In this document: positions 35,801 through 46,779 of the stretch, piece after piece
How positions within the stretch are numbered: position 1 is the stretch's first letter
Layout of the letters: each line of letters opens with the position of its first letter
Source: Schoenoplectus triqueter
Lineage: Eukaryota > Streptophyta > Magnoliopsida > Poales > Cyperaceae
Direction: 5' to 3'
Assembly: GCA_964058805.1 (NCBI GenBank)
Contig: CAXKVV010000053.1
Coordinates: 124,001-188,000, forward strand
Length of the DNA: 64,000 bases
Notes under the pieces: model-generated
Told to the model about the DNA's origin: nothing
The model's input: only the letters and a program-made list of their open reading frames with translations
The model's database searches: none
Program-made: the position numbers and the translations under genes

Positions 35801-38800
35801 CACCCATATATCATTGGCACCACTCTAGCCACCCAGCCAAATCATTTATTTTAGCATTTTTCCTTTTTGTGAATGTAACTAATGCAGGGGGTCACTTGTT
35901 ATGTGATTTTGCAATTTTTCTTATTGTTAGAAAAATCAAAATCTTTTTATCGAATTATAGGAGCATTTTTTTCGTTGAAGTAGAAGGGAAATTTTATATC
36001 GGGCCCTCTAAAAAAATGAGATTTTACTTATAAAAACACTGAAAAAAATGTGAAGAGGTCCTTCGAGTGCATCGACAAAATAAACACTCCTAATATCCGA
36101 TAAAATTTTATTGATTTTTTCTAAAAGTAAAATATTTGGTGATTTTGTGGGAATGATAGAGCCAGCAACGTATTTCACAAGAAATAGCCTAATAGGCCGC
36201 TGATAGGATAATACTGATGACAAAGGGGATGGTTTGGATCCTCTGTAATCTAACAAACTGGACACGTTCTTGTCTTATATTAAACCATTCAAGGATATGG
36301 TCAACTTTGACCACTCTTCCAACGGAAAAAAGTAACGAGAATGTGGGTCCCGCTTCAATAAATAAACAAAAAAAAAAAAATCACTTGTGAGTGGGGCAGA
36401 AAAATGTGAATGTTTCGTGGTTTGTTTGAGATTCATTTAAATTTAACTTGTTCATTAAATTTATTAAGTTAATAAATTAAATTTTGAGATAGATTTGATT
36501 TGTCTCACTAAATTCGTGAAATTATTGAGGTTTATTATTTATATTATTTTTATCATGAATTTTTAATATATTATATAAATTATAATTTAATATATATATA
36601 TATAATTTTATTGTCATTAATTTTTATTATTTTTTAATTTTCATATAAAATATTATTAATTATTAAATGAATCAACTCGACTCATTCGTTAATTTAACGA
36701 GTTAATTTGAAATCAATATTTTTAGTTCATTAACTTAATTTTAAGTTTGACTTGACTTGTCTAAGCTCATTTACACTTAGAGATGACAATCGGGCGGGTC
36801 GGGCGGGTCAAGTCAGTTTGACTTCAGCAAAAAATCGGGTCGGGTCGAATCAATTTATATGTTATGTTTTATCAGATCTTTAATAGATTTCGATTGCATT
36901 GGAGGTCATTTGATCTCGGATCGGATTGGGTTAGGTGAGTTTGGGTCGGATCAGATCGGATCAATTTGACTTTTTTAAAAAATCATATCGAGTTGGGTTC
37001 GGATCCAAACGGGTTGAACGAATTTTTCAAGTCGGGTCAGATTCTGCCACCTCTAATTACACCCCTACTTATTGTTGAACATGAAATAATCAAGTTTAGA
37101 AAGTAATATCAATCCAAGATGCATTTTTCAAGTAGCTTTTTAGTGTTCCATAATAAAGATATTTTGATCAACAAACAGGGGCGGATGCAGAATTTTGATC
37201 GGGGACAATTATCGGATTGTAATAGCTTATCGAGTTTAAACTCATTAACTAATCGGGTATTAAATAAAAAAATTAATAATTTAATATATATTATTACCTA
37301 ATCAAAATAATATTCTTTTATATATATTAAAAATAACAACAAAATAACACTCAAAATAATAAATAATCAAGTTGTTGACGAAAATTTTCCACTACAAAAC
37401 TTCGTAATTTGAAATCTTTACATAATTATTTCATTACGTACGATATTAAATATTTTTTCTCAATCAAAATAATCAAACAATCTATGAGGCAGATTACTGA
37501 AATTATTATCTAAAAATACTATATTTCAAAATTCGGGGGAGGGGGCAGTTATCCCCCCTGAATCCCTTTGAATCCGCCCATGTCAACAAGAGTCACTACT
37601 CTACCGAATAGCATTATCTGGAGAGAAAAAAAAAGCTCTTCGAATAAAATATTTTTCATCTTATCTGTTCGAGAAGAGATAAATAGTTTTAATTTAACAA
37701 TAATAATTTACATACATTAAAATTCGTGTTTCAATTTTTTAATAACCGTTATGATTAAAATGAACCGTCTAAATTAATTTTTAAAAACTCTCCAAATAAA
37801 AAAAAAAACTCTAGTCCACTACTTTACTCCCACTTATCACATTTGTACCTTTTTCGAACAAGAATAATTAAAAATAGTAAATTGTCATTGAGCAGAGCAC
37901 TTTGCACTGTAAGCTCATGGAGACGCCTGTAGTTTATAATTTCGAAAAATAATCCAATTAATATACTATTTTAAAAAATTAAAGGGTGTAGTTTTCGCTG
38001 AAGGTAACCCGTCCATTTATCTTACATGAAAAGTTGAGAACTAATTTACTTTTTATTTCTCAAGCAAACAAAATACTAGATTAATCTAGAAGTAATAAAT
38101 TTCACCTTGCTGCAAAGAAACAAATCTTTTTTTTTAAAATAAATAAAGAAAAAAAAGCCGTAAACCGGTTTGTGAAAAGTTCGAGGAACAGACAAAGTTC
38201 AACATCAGCAGTTTGACATGAAAAATGATTTTTCACAAATTTGTACTGAAGATGTCCCCAATGATTTTTTTTGTTTTTTGTTTTTCTGCGAACAAGACAA
38301 AGTTGAAAAATTAAGATGGAAAAAGAAAAAGCATAACCGAGTGGGTGCTAATTGTCTTCGATTTCACACACTCTTTGTAAGATCCTTTGATCTTATTTGC
38401 TTTTTTAATTTACCCGGATGAGCATTTCACCATCCGATACGTCACAATACCACTTTCGTCGATAAATAGTCACTTGAAGATTGAAATAGAATTATTGAAA
38501 AAAAGCAGAGGCAGCAAAAGTACTTCAGTAGACAAAAATGGTTTTGCTCAGAATAACAAAGAACCGATCTGTAACTCGAGAAAAAAGGAGCAAAAATAAG
38601 TGAGAAAAAGAGATTGTAAGTGAATCAGTAAGAAGGCAGTAGAAACAAGAACAGTTAAAAACAGTAGAGTACCTGGATGGAGCGGCGCTTGGTTTCATCC
38701 TGCTGGCGCTTCTCGAGATCGGGAACCATCCGGAAACGGCGGCGTCGGTTCTTGACGATGGTGACGGCGGCGCGCCACTTGCGCTGAGCCGCCTCCGACG

Positions 38801-38846
38801 GGTTCTTCGCCGGCACATCGAAGTTCCCCCTCAAATATTTCTCCAT
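26879..38846 (-). CDS. ACA4/ACA11-like: Calmodulin-regulated P-type Ca2+-ATPase (type IIB, ACA4/ACA11-like)
   Basis: Seven exons on the - strand: 38846-38673, 31934-31880, 31498-29559, 29049-28891, 28098-27927, 27789-27491 and 27187-26879. They sum to 3,108 nt (1,035 residues) in frame with GT-AG borders. Exon 1 encodes the basic N-terminal autoinhibitory, calmodulin-binding region ([19 protein letters not shown], about residues 23-41). Exon 3 carries SLSGESDP (actuator, about 285), PEGLP (about 409) and the phosphorylation motif DKTGTLT (about 452). Exon 4 has the hinge TGDGTNDAP, and exons 5-7 hold the C-terminal membrane helices. The family pumps Ca2+ out of the cytosol at the cost of ATP, with Ca2+/calmodulin relieving autoinhibition. 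The [10 protein letters not shown] start and the C-terminal extension ending [13 protein letters not shown] resemble the vacuolar ACA4/ACA11 group more than ACA1/2, so tonoplast location is inferred. Intron 1 is 6,738 bp and loaded with transposons. Confidence 0.93.
28200..28835. repeat. GTATCGT-type repeats in intron 4 of the Ca2+-ATPase
   Basis: Tandem copies of ttgtatcgtgaatcgttata occur at about 28219-28265. About 50-bp units containing TAAGATTCGTATCTATCGGC occur at about 28725-28830. The 'cgtatc/gatacg' vocabulary resembles the intergenic repeat at 45240-45720. Confidence 0.7.
32375..32668. mobile_element. Tourist-like (PIF/Harbinger) MITE
   Basis: The ends GGGCCTGTTCGG and the complement of CCGAAGAGGCCC are flanked by the trinucleotide duplication TAA (32372-32374 and 32669-32671). 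GGGCC ends with a TAA/TTA target are the hallmark of PIF/Harbinger MITEs. It is 294 bp and non-coding. Confidence 0.82.
33390..34680. repeat. Imperfect (TAA/TCA)n microsatellite tract
   Basis: About 900 bp of AATAAT/AATCAT/ATAATAT repeats, interrupted by the hairpin MITE at 34142-34552. It lies inside the Harbinger-like element. Confidence 0.9.
34142..34552. mobile_element. Hairpin MITE family B, copy 1
   Basis: A near-perfect inverted repeat with about 190-bp arms starts GAGTGGAGATAGCGTGAGCT and ends with its complement. Each end contains a smaller palindrome (GTGAGCTTAAGCTCAC). It sits in TAA repeats. Related copies lie at 40204, 40647 and 49554. Confidence 0.9.
36779..37065. repeat. Dispersed CGGGTCGG-rich repeat
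   Basis: It begins 'gagatgacaatcgggcgggt' and carries repeated gggtcgg/ggatcgg words. It appears to be an inverted, diverged relative of 5267-5515. No terminal repeats or target duplication were resolved. Confidence 0.5.
37175..37580. mobile_element. Putative non-autonomous element with GGGGCGGAT-type ends
   Basis: The left end aggggcggatgcagaatttt and right end ttgaatccgcccatg form a short inverted pair about 400 bp apart. Such GGGCGGA ends recur around plant non-autonomous elements. No target duplication was confirmed. Confidence 0.4.
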
Positions 38847-39035
38847 CTCGCTCTCTTAACTCTTCAATCTCTCTCCCCCCCCCCCCCCCTCTCCTTCTCT
38901 GTTTGCGTTGGGGAGAGCAAACTAAGCGGTGTCTACTGTGTATGGAAATTCGAAAGGCAGAGCCGCAGATAAAGTGTAGCGACTGGCGACTGGCGACTGA
39001 AGGCGAAGGGAAGCGCGATAAATAAGTACAGACAA
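38847..39035 (-). promoter_or_regulatory. 5' leader/promoter region of the Ca2+-ATPase gene
   Basis: The sequence upstream of the ATG (read on the - strand) holds a long homopurine/homopyrimidine stretch including a 14-base C run on the + strand (about 38875-38888). A MITE of family C begins only about 190 bp upstream of the start codon. No TATA box was assigned. Confidence 0.35.
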
Positions 39036-39418
39036 GGGATCAGTTGAAAATGGGTTATTTTGACAACTTTCACAATGGTTTTTTAAATAAATATAAAAAA
39101 AATTTAAAAATGAAAATAAATTTATAAATGTGTTTTTTTATTTTTAGATTAATATTTATTCAAATTTCATATAATTTAATTATCGTTTGATAGTTTATTA
39201 AAGACTATCAAATTTTTATATAATTTACAACGGTTTCAATTTAATGATTTTTAATGAACTATCAAACGATAATGAAATTACATAAAATTTGAATGATCAT
39301 CAATCTAAAGATAAAAAAAAACACATCTATAATTTTTTTTTCATTTTTAAGATTTTTTTATATTTATTTAAATGTCCATTGTCAAAATTATCAAAATAAC
39401 TCATTATCAATAGATCCC
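39036..39418. mobile_element. Foldback MITE family C, copy 1
   Basis: The ends GGGATCAGTTGAAAATGGG and the complement of ATAACTCATTATCAATAGATCCC form an inverted repeat extending through 'ttattttgacaa'. The inner arms (tatcgtttgatagttt and its complement) also pair. Relatives lie at 43857, 44238 and 46447. Confidence 0.75.
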
Positions 39419-40203
39419 ACTCATAAATATAACCTTAATACCTCCAAGACACCAATTATATAAAATTATTTGGACGGTCTCAGATGAAGTGCCGGTTATT
39501 TATTTCATTCCAGATCAGACGGTCTTTTTTTTTTCTTTTTTGAATTAAACCCGAAGGCAATGGTAAGTGTTTTCATTAATGGCTGAATCTGCAATCTGCA
39601 TCAGATATTAATATGTTGCCTTTTCTAAATTCTTCCATTTAGAATAAACCTGATGTCCCTTTATAAATTCTTCATAATATAATTATCACTCCTCGACCCT
39701 CGTTTCTTACTACTACTTACGCTTTCAGCATAATGATAAAAGAACTCGTTCAAATTAGCATGCCAAATTTGAGCGCCCAACCTGCTCAAGCCGCCCATAT
39801 TATTAAAGGATATGTTCAAAGTCAGAATATGGGTAATTTTTATTTTTTATTCACCGATGATAATTTTTTTAAGTAAAGTTGGAGAGTTTAAACTAAATAT
39901 CTTTTAGTTGTTAAAAAATCTCATTTAAATTTCGAATTTGTAATCTCTCACATTGTCTTTTACACTAGAACAGAAATTAATTCTCATTGGTGCAACTAAA
40001 TATGTGACCTATTATTTTATTCAATAAATATTTTCACAGATTATAAAATTATTATGATGAAAAAAAACATATAATCTATGATCATCTAAAATATTGAACT
40101 GTTTTCATTTTAATTTTTCTTCATATCCCATTAAACCCGAATGACAAGAACAATAAATATCTATATGATTAAAAAATTTCATATATGAATATATATAGAG
40201 AGA
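39419..40203. other. Intergenic, no gene seen
   Basis: AT-rich sequence between MITEs with no conserved reading frame or RNA gene recognised. Confidence 0.5.
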
Positions 40204-40609
40204 GAGCAAAGATACCGTGAGCTTAAACTCACGGAGGTCTTCCGTGAGTTTAACTCAAAAAATATATTAAATCATTTTAAAATTTTAATTTATCATGCTC
40301 ATTAAATTTTTTATATAAAAATCTTGTGGGATGCAAAAATTTAGAGTGTTTTGAGGTTTTTAAGTCACCGTTTTTAATTTTCAAAAATGATGTTCAAACA
40401 TTGAATATATTATTATTTTTAGAGCTAATTTTCAAAAATTAAAAACTATAACTTAGGAAGTTCAAAACACGTCAAATTTTTGCATCCCACAAGATTTTCA
40501 TATAAAGAATTTAATAAGTATGATAAATTAAAATTTGGAGATGATTTATTATATTTTTTGAGTTAAGCTCACGGAAGACCTCCGTGAGTTTAAACTCACG
40601 GTACCTTTA

Positions 40610-40612
<3 letters not shown>
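40204..40612. mobile_element. Hairpin MITE family B, copy 2
   Basis: Starts GAGCAAAGATACCGTGAGC and ends with the near-complement ...CACGGTACCTTTACTC. The inverted arms are about 190 bp. It is bordered by (GA)n on the left and a (TA)n tract on the right. Confidence 0.88.
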
Positions 40613-40646
<34 letters not shown>

Positions 40647-40650
<4 letters not shown>

Positions 40651-41046
40651 AATCTACAGTGAGCTTAAGCTCACGGAAGGTCTCCGTGAGCTTAGCTCAA
40701 AAAATATATCAAATGATCTTTAAATTTTGATTTTTCAATCTCATTAAATTCTTCATATTGAAATCTCATAGGGTACAAAAATTTGGGATGTTTCGAGTTT
40801 TCTAAGTCGCTCTTTTTAATTTTTTAAAATAACGTACAAATATTAAATATTTTTGGAGCTGATTTTCAAAAATTAAAAAGAGCGATGTAGAAAATTCAAA
40901 ACATTCTAAATTTTTGTACCCCACAAGATTTTAATATGAAGAATTTAATGAGATTGAAAAATTAAAATTTGGAGATCATTTGATATATTTTTTGAGCTAA
41001 ACTCACGGAGGTCTTCCGTGAGCTTAAGCTCACCGTAGATTTACTC
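40647..41046. mobile_element. Hairpin MITE family B, copy 3
   Basis: Begins AGTAAATCTACAGTGAGC and ends ...CACCGTAGATTTACTC, an inverted repeat over about 190 bp per arm. It is separated from copy 2 only by a (TA)n tract and followed by (CT)n(TA)n. Confidence 0.88.
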
Positions 41047-41071
41047 TCTCTCTCTCTATATATATATATAT

Positions 41072-41454
41072 ATGTGCTAATGTGCTTTATAAAGCATAAA
41101 ATATTTCATACTTCACGTTTATATCTCATGTTTTAAAATTTAAATGGACGATCCAAACTGTTAAAATAATCTTCATATCAAAATATCCTTGGTGATCAAA
41201 TTTTATATTTTTTGAAAATTTTTTGCTATTTTTTAAAGGGATAGAAAATCGTTAATATTGAATGGTTCAGATGACGTCAGATCAATGAATTTTGTAGCCT
41301 TTCAAATAAATAGTAAAAAAAATTCAAAAAATAATAAATTTGATCACCAGGGAGATTTTGATTTGAAGATCATTTTTAATGGTTTAGATTGTCCATTTGA
41401 ATTTTAAAACATAAGATATAAACGTGAAGTACAAAGTATTTTGTGCTAGCACAT
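41072..41454. mobile_element. Hairpin MITE family D, copy 1
   Basis: The left arm (atgtgctaatgtgctttata, then cttcacgtttatatctcatg) is repeated inverted at about 41270-41454 (cgtgaagtacaaagtatttt, then gtgctagcacat). It is flanked by (TA)n on the left and (CT)n(TA)n on the right. A diverged relative of the right arm lies at about 56640-56892. Confidence 0.85.
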
Positions 41455-42420
41455 CTCTCTCTCTATATATATCATATGAAATTTTGAGTGTATAAATTAA
41501 AAAAATGTAAATAATAAAATAATAAAAGCATTTTGTAAATTATTTTCGGTTCGAAAGTAAAAGAGAGGTAATACAAGTGAAAGGGAAAAGAAGAGAAGAA
41601 AGTGTCCACAGGGTATTTTATTGAATAATTTAGAAGAAAAGATTTTTTTAAGTTTTTGAAGAAAGAATAAAATGTAAAATTTTGCCAATCACACACCTTC
41701 GGCAGGTCAACTGTTTCTCCGTCATTTATGGCAATAATCTCGAGGGCCTTGAAGCTGAAAGTTCAAATTTCCCATCTCCACACTGATTTTCATAAAAATG
41801 AAACAATGCTCTAACACCCCCATTGGTTGCTTGCCATGACTGGCAAGTAGCTATACATTGCACATACGATGCCCCCAAGTACTTTTCGAGTTACATTACT
41901 TGAGATGAAAATTTCTGGACGATCGAAATAATTATATCCTCAAAAATTAAAACTCACAATTTGATTTCATTCAGCATTTTTAAATTTAATGGATTTAAAG
42001 TATTTTTATTTGATATCTCGATGCGCGCCTCTAAACACTTTAGTCATCATCAGGTACTTGTCAAACACAAATTTAAGTAAAAGAGCTGACATCGGATTAA
42101 TTTATTACAGTTGAATTATTTCTAATCCAATGGATAATCATGTTGCAAGTGATCCCTCCCATATTTCAAAATTTGTTTTCTAATCTCATGATAAAGTTCT
42201 GAAAATTGCAGACATTTTACTATTACTCCATAACAGAGAACGGTGTGAAGAAGTTGTTTATTTGAGCCCAGGCCCAGGACTTGTCGGGTTATTGGGCTAA
42301 AATCCATTATTGGAAGCCCACATTTCCGAATCTGCTATACTTCTCCTTCCCCCCTTGACTGGAATGGAATCCCCTGATCGGCACTAAGCGCTTTCTCTCT
42401 CTCACTGCGCTACCACCGCC
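41455..42420. other. Intergenic region upstream of the mitochondrial glycoprotein gene
   Basis: No gene seen. The last 150 bp before the ATG become GC-richer, with a ctttctctctctcact leader, as expected of a 5' UTR/promoter. Confidence 0.5.
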
Positions 42421-43622
42421 ATGGCACTTCAGCGCCTCCGTCGACTCACCACGGCGCCGTTGGTAGCCGACCGTAGCCTCCTCCGAGCTCTGAGCTCTGA
42501 GCTCAATCACGAACTCACTAATCAGGTGGATATCTATTCTTTGGTCCCACTCGTTAGCGTCTCTCTCTCATTCTGAAATTAGCATCTAATGACTGATTAG
42601 TGATTAGTTCTCCTCTCTTTCTCATCTCAGAATCTTCGAGAGGCGACCCTGCCATCTGGTTTCTCTGTAGAGCATGATGTGCCCCGGTCGCAAGATGTGC
42701 TCCTGAGGCGGCGTGATACGAGCTCTCGTGAGGAGGTTTTTGTGTGGGCATTGCTGGGCCCTTTGCGCTTTTCTGGGGAAGAAGAACCTTCTCAAGATGT
42801 GTTCATGAAAGTTTGTGTTGAGAAACCGTCTTTTAGGCCGGTGGTGAGGTTTGACTGTTGCGTGTTTGATAGTAGTGGGAATGAAGGTGGGGATTCATCT
42901 GATTTTGATGTGAAGGGTGTGTGGTACCATTCATCAGTTAATGAATCGGACATTAAGAGAAAGTATTTGGGGCCGGAGTACAGGTGATTTGTTATTTTCT
43001 GAATTTTGAAAATTTATGCTCTTGCTCATGAGCTGTTTGAGGAAATGCTGAGATGAAATCAATTTGCTTTTAGAGCTTCTAATGACCTGTTTTCTATTGA
43101 GATGGAATCAATTTATGCTGTTGCTCATGACCTGTTTGAGAAAAGACTTAGTTTGTTATTTCATGTTGTATAAATACTAATACCAATGCATTATTGGTAC
43201 AGAACCAAATAGTAATATGGCCAAGCTAATGTGTTGTACCAGTCAGGTTGTAATACCTGTTAAATCAGTTAATACCGGTCACTTACCTATACCAGTTCTG
43301 TGTGGTAACTGTACACACCTAGCAGCCAACACCATTCTGATTGCTTGCATGCCATCCATTGGCTTCCTAATTCTTAGTGTTGTAAATTTGTTGTTTTGAC
43401 AGTAGCAGTGCAGTACAGTACTAATCGAGTAATATTTTATTATGAACTTTTTGTAGCACTTTGGACCCGATGTTGCAACAGGCTTTCAAAGAGTATCTGG
43501 TATCAAGAGGTGTGACCACTGAGCTGACAGGTTTCCTTCTAAGGCACTTGCGCAACAAGGAGCAAGGCCAGTATGTGAATTGGTTGCGAATTTTGGAAGC
43601 TGCTTTTGCAAAGGATTCATGA
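42421..43622 (+). CDS. Mitochondrial glycoprotein (p32/MAM33) family protein
   Basis: Three exons (42421-42525, 42631-42983 and 43457-43622), GT-AG borders, give 207 residues. The N-terminus MALQRLRRLTTAPLVADRSL is Arg-rich and lacks acidic residues up to Asp17, a plausible mitochondrial presequence. The body has features of the plant MAM33/p32 (C1QBP) family: VSRGVTTELTGFLLRHLRNK near the C-terminus, WLRILEAAF at the end, and acidic patches. Family members form doughnut-shaped acidic trimers in the mitochondrial matrix and act in ribosome or respiratory-complex biogenesis; the exact role here is not visible. At about 207 aa it is within the range for the plant family, slightly short. The start ATG lies in a cgccATGG context and directly precedes the presequence. 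Confidence 0.85.
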
Positions 43623-43856
43623 TTTTCTTCAGTTTTTAAGTTGATATTTCTTTTCTGCTAATTGCTCATTGCAGTGCAAATTGCTGGGTCACTGTAGGTT
43701 TGCAGTCTGAACCAAAAAAAAAAAAAGAATCTCAGACCTTTATTTTGTTATTTTTTTTTAGAGAGGGGGTGCTGTCAGAAAACTACCAGCATTTGTTCGA
43801 GCAATGGAAGAAGTTGTCCTACTTTTGCGCGTTTACTGGATATTGGGATCTAAATT

Positions 43857-44070
43857 AGGGAACACTTGACAATGAAATTTTAACTAAATTTGAAAATTTC
43901 ATTAAAATTTCCTCAAAAAAAAATCATTAAAAAGCTTTAAAAATAAAAACTAATGTTTATAGGTGAATTTTTGAACTTATAGATTGATTATATTTATATA
44001 TATATTTTTTCAAATTCATTTGAAATTTCATTGCCAAGAATGTCAAAATAGTCATTGTCAAGTGATCCCT
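43857..44070. mobile_element. Foldback MITE family C, short copy
   Basis: The ends AGGGAACACTTGACAATGA and the complement of TCATTGTCAAGTGATCCCT form inverted repeats; the element is only 214 bp. It lies about 230 bp after the stop codon of the mitochondrial glycoprotein gene. Confidence 0.75.
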
Positions 44071-44237
44071 CTCCTTTAATTTATGCTCAATAGCATCACG
44101 TTATCTAAAATTACTTTCATGTTTAGATAATTTATTTCCGGAAACTGATATATGGTGGGCATTCATAAATTCAAAAAGGTTGACTATCAGAAAGATTTGC
44201 TTCATCTACTTGCACTACACTGATTTTGCAATGAGAA

Positions 44238-44601
44238 GGGATCGGTTGATAATAGGTTATTTTGATAATTTTGATAATGATCCTCTAAATAAATATAAAA
44301 AAAATCTTAAAAATAGAAAAAAGTTTGTAGATATGTTATTCGACTTTTAGATTGATGGTCATTCAAATTTTATACAATTTCATTATCGTTTGATAGTCCA
44401 TCAAAGATCATCAAATTTTCATACAATTTAACAGTCTTTGATGGACTATCAAACGATAATAAAATTATATGAAATTTGTATGACCATCAAACTAAACGTA
44501 GAATAACACATCTATAAATTTTTTTTATTTTAAGATTTTTTTATATTTATTTAGAGATTCATTGTCAAGATTATCAAAATAATCCATTCTCAATGGATCC
44601 T
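44238..44601. mobile_element. Foldback MITE family C, copy 2
   Basis: The ends GGGATCGGTTGATAATAGG and the complement of CATTCTCAATGGATCC are inverted. Inner arms containing atcgtttgatagtccatcaa and its complement pair as in copy 1 at 39036. Confidence 0.78.
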
Positions 44602-46446
44602 CACTATTTTGCAATTCACCTGTAACAACAAAAAGAGAGAAAAGAAATGCAATTTAATGGTGAGCTCGATTTGAGAGTGGCAATGAGGTAGTTTGATCTC
44701 TATGGCCCAAATAATAATAACCGAGCTGATATTATCATTTAAAGGCCTGTTGAAATTGAGCCTAAATTCTCGTACAATATCATTCTGAGCAAAGTTCTTG
44801 ATCATTTGCAGAAACCTTGTCCAGTTTATCACTTTCTTGCACGTAGCCGAATAGTGCACATCCACAAGACCACAAGACGATGCTTTCTGTGTTCATGTGC
44901 AGCAAGTAGTATGATTTTCATGATCGACTTCTTGCCACTTTCTTCGCTTTAGTAACCTTTAAAAATTGGTTGATACTGGCCGGCTTCGTCCTCTTACTTG
45001 AGATAGTCATAGGAGCCTTTTATTTTAATTTTTTATTTCTTATCGTCGACAAATTGTTCCTGGGTGGTGACTTTTTTTGTAAGCTATTTATTTGATAATT
45101 AATTTTATATGTTTTTAAAAAAATTAAAAATTTAAATTAAAAATATATATTAAATTTATAAATTAATTGTGTTTTAAGTGCCATTTGGCATGCTATTAAA
45201 AATTATTAAATTTCAGTCGTTAAAATTACAGTGTTGTTTAGATTCGGCAAAACAACAATGTATCCCGTATCAGATACGTATCTGATATAGGTGTGGGTGT
45301 GATTCGCGTGCAATACGCACCTGATACTTCAACTGGCGTATCGGAGTATCCTGACAACTTTGATACATCTCAATACGCTCTGATATGCCCCGATACGCTC
45401 CTGATACGTTCATGATATTTTTTGTCAAGATATTTTGGTGGATTCGGTCAATAATACGTCCATGATACTCGTCGATATGCCCCGATACTCCTCTGATATG
45501 TTCCTGAATGAAATTTATATCATGTCCTTTGTGTTGCTATAGCATTTCAGTTATTTATATATCAATAGAATATAATAATTTCTTCCCAACTTTATTTATT
45601 ATATAATTTATTTATATTTTTATATAATAATTTATTATATATATAGTTGCATCCGTATCTGAAATTTTTAAAAATTTTTGTATCGCTGCACCCGCACCCG
45701 CACCCGTGCAATACAGAAATTATTATATACTTTTGTTGACCATTGATGAAATAATAAATGACACTTACACTAAATCAAAGTTAAAACATAATTAATTCAT
45801 AAGTTTAAGAATATATTTTCTTTTTCTGATTTTTAATATTTTTTTATAAATTTATATGAAATTGATCGTAAAATTATCAAAATAAATAATGGTCAAGGTA
45901 TTCCCACTCTTGTTATAATAGATGACCAGTCACAGCACGCTAGAGCAAAAAAGGAAAATATATTATATGAAAAAATAATGGTATAAACAGTCACAAAGTC
46001 ACAACCTCAGCCATGTGCCAATCTGCACCAAATCAATCGAAGATTGGTATGAACCCAAACAGCCAAACTGAAGATGTAGAACCCAGGATTGCTTGGTACT
46101 TATTTCTCCAGCCCATCATTTGATTTCAAAATTCTCCATATCATGCAGCGAAGGATGTGAATAAGGAATTAGTAGTGACTTTTCTCTTAGCTTTTATCAG
46201 TCACAGCGACTATCTCAAAGAAAAATGAGAAAAGTTGCAAAGATAAAGAAGATTATTAAGAAGGAGATTGGAGCATTTTCTTTCTTTCAATTCAGAACTG
46301 AAAATAAAATTTTAAGTAAAGTACTAAATAGCAATTATAGACTAAAAAAAGAAAAAACTTAGAATTAAAAAAAAAAGAACATATCAAAAGTGTTCAAAGA
46401 GAAATAAGAAAATAACGTACAAAAAATTAACCCTTTTACTTTGGGT
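44602..46446. other. Intergenic region with GATACG repeats
   Basis: No gene recognised. At 45240-45720 short direct repeats of 'gatacgctcctgatacg' type dominate. The open stretch at 44590-44865 (- strand) has no identifiable domain. Confidence 0.55.
45240..45720. repeat. GATACG-type short repeat cluster
   Basis: Words such as cagatacgtatctgatat, ctctgatatgccccgatacg and cgcacccgcacccgtgcaat recur. The vocabulary resembles 28200-28835 in the ATPase intron. Confidence 0.7.
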
Positions 46447-46779
46447 GGGGATCACTTGACAATGGATTATTTTAATAATTTTGATAATGGACTCTTAAAT
46501 AAATATTAAAAGACTTAGAATTTTTTTTTATAGATATATTCTTTAGTGTTTTAAATCTTTTGTAATTTCATTATCTTTTGATAGTCTATTAAAAACTGTT
46601 AAATTATAACTGTTGTAAATTGTATAAAATTTTGATAGTATTAATGAACTATCAAATTATATGAAACTGTATAAAGTTTAAAACATTATCAATCTATAAG
46701 TAAAAAAATATAATTATAATTTTTTTTACATTTATTTAAAAATTCATTGTAAAAATTTTCAAAATAATCGAGTGAGCCC
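46447..46779. mobile_element. Foldback MITE family C, copy 3
   Basis: Left end GGGGATCACTTGACAATGG with 'attattttaataattttgat'; right end complementary through 'ttcaaaataatcgagtgagccct'. Inner arms again include 'cttttgatagtctattaaaa' and its complement. Confidence 0.72.

Larger units (their letters stand above)
31935..38672 (-). other. Giant first intron of the Ca2+-ATPase gene
   Basis: This 6.7-kb intron separates the 58-codon autoinhibitory exon from the remainder. It contains a Tourist-like MITE (32375-32668) and a 1.6-kb Harbinger-like element with an exploded TAA microsatellite (33231-34850), itself holding a hairpin MITE. A dispersed repeat with cgggcgggtcgg words lies at 36779-37065. 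A further putative element at about 37175-37580 has ends GGGGCGGATGCAG and the near-complement ATCCGCCCA. No other gene is evident inside. Confidence 0.8.

Noticed and set aside
42307..42751. Open frames on the - strand
   Set aside because: Antisense to exons 1-2 of the mitochondrial glycoprotein gene.
44590..44865. 91-codon - strand open stretch
   Set aside because: Starts within a family C MITE end and has no identifiable domain.
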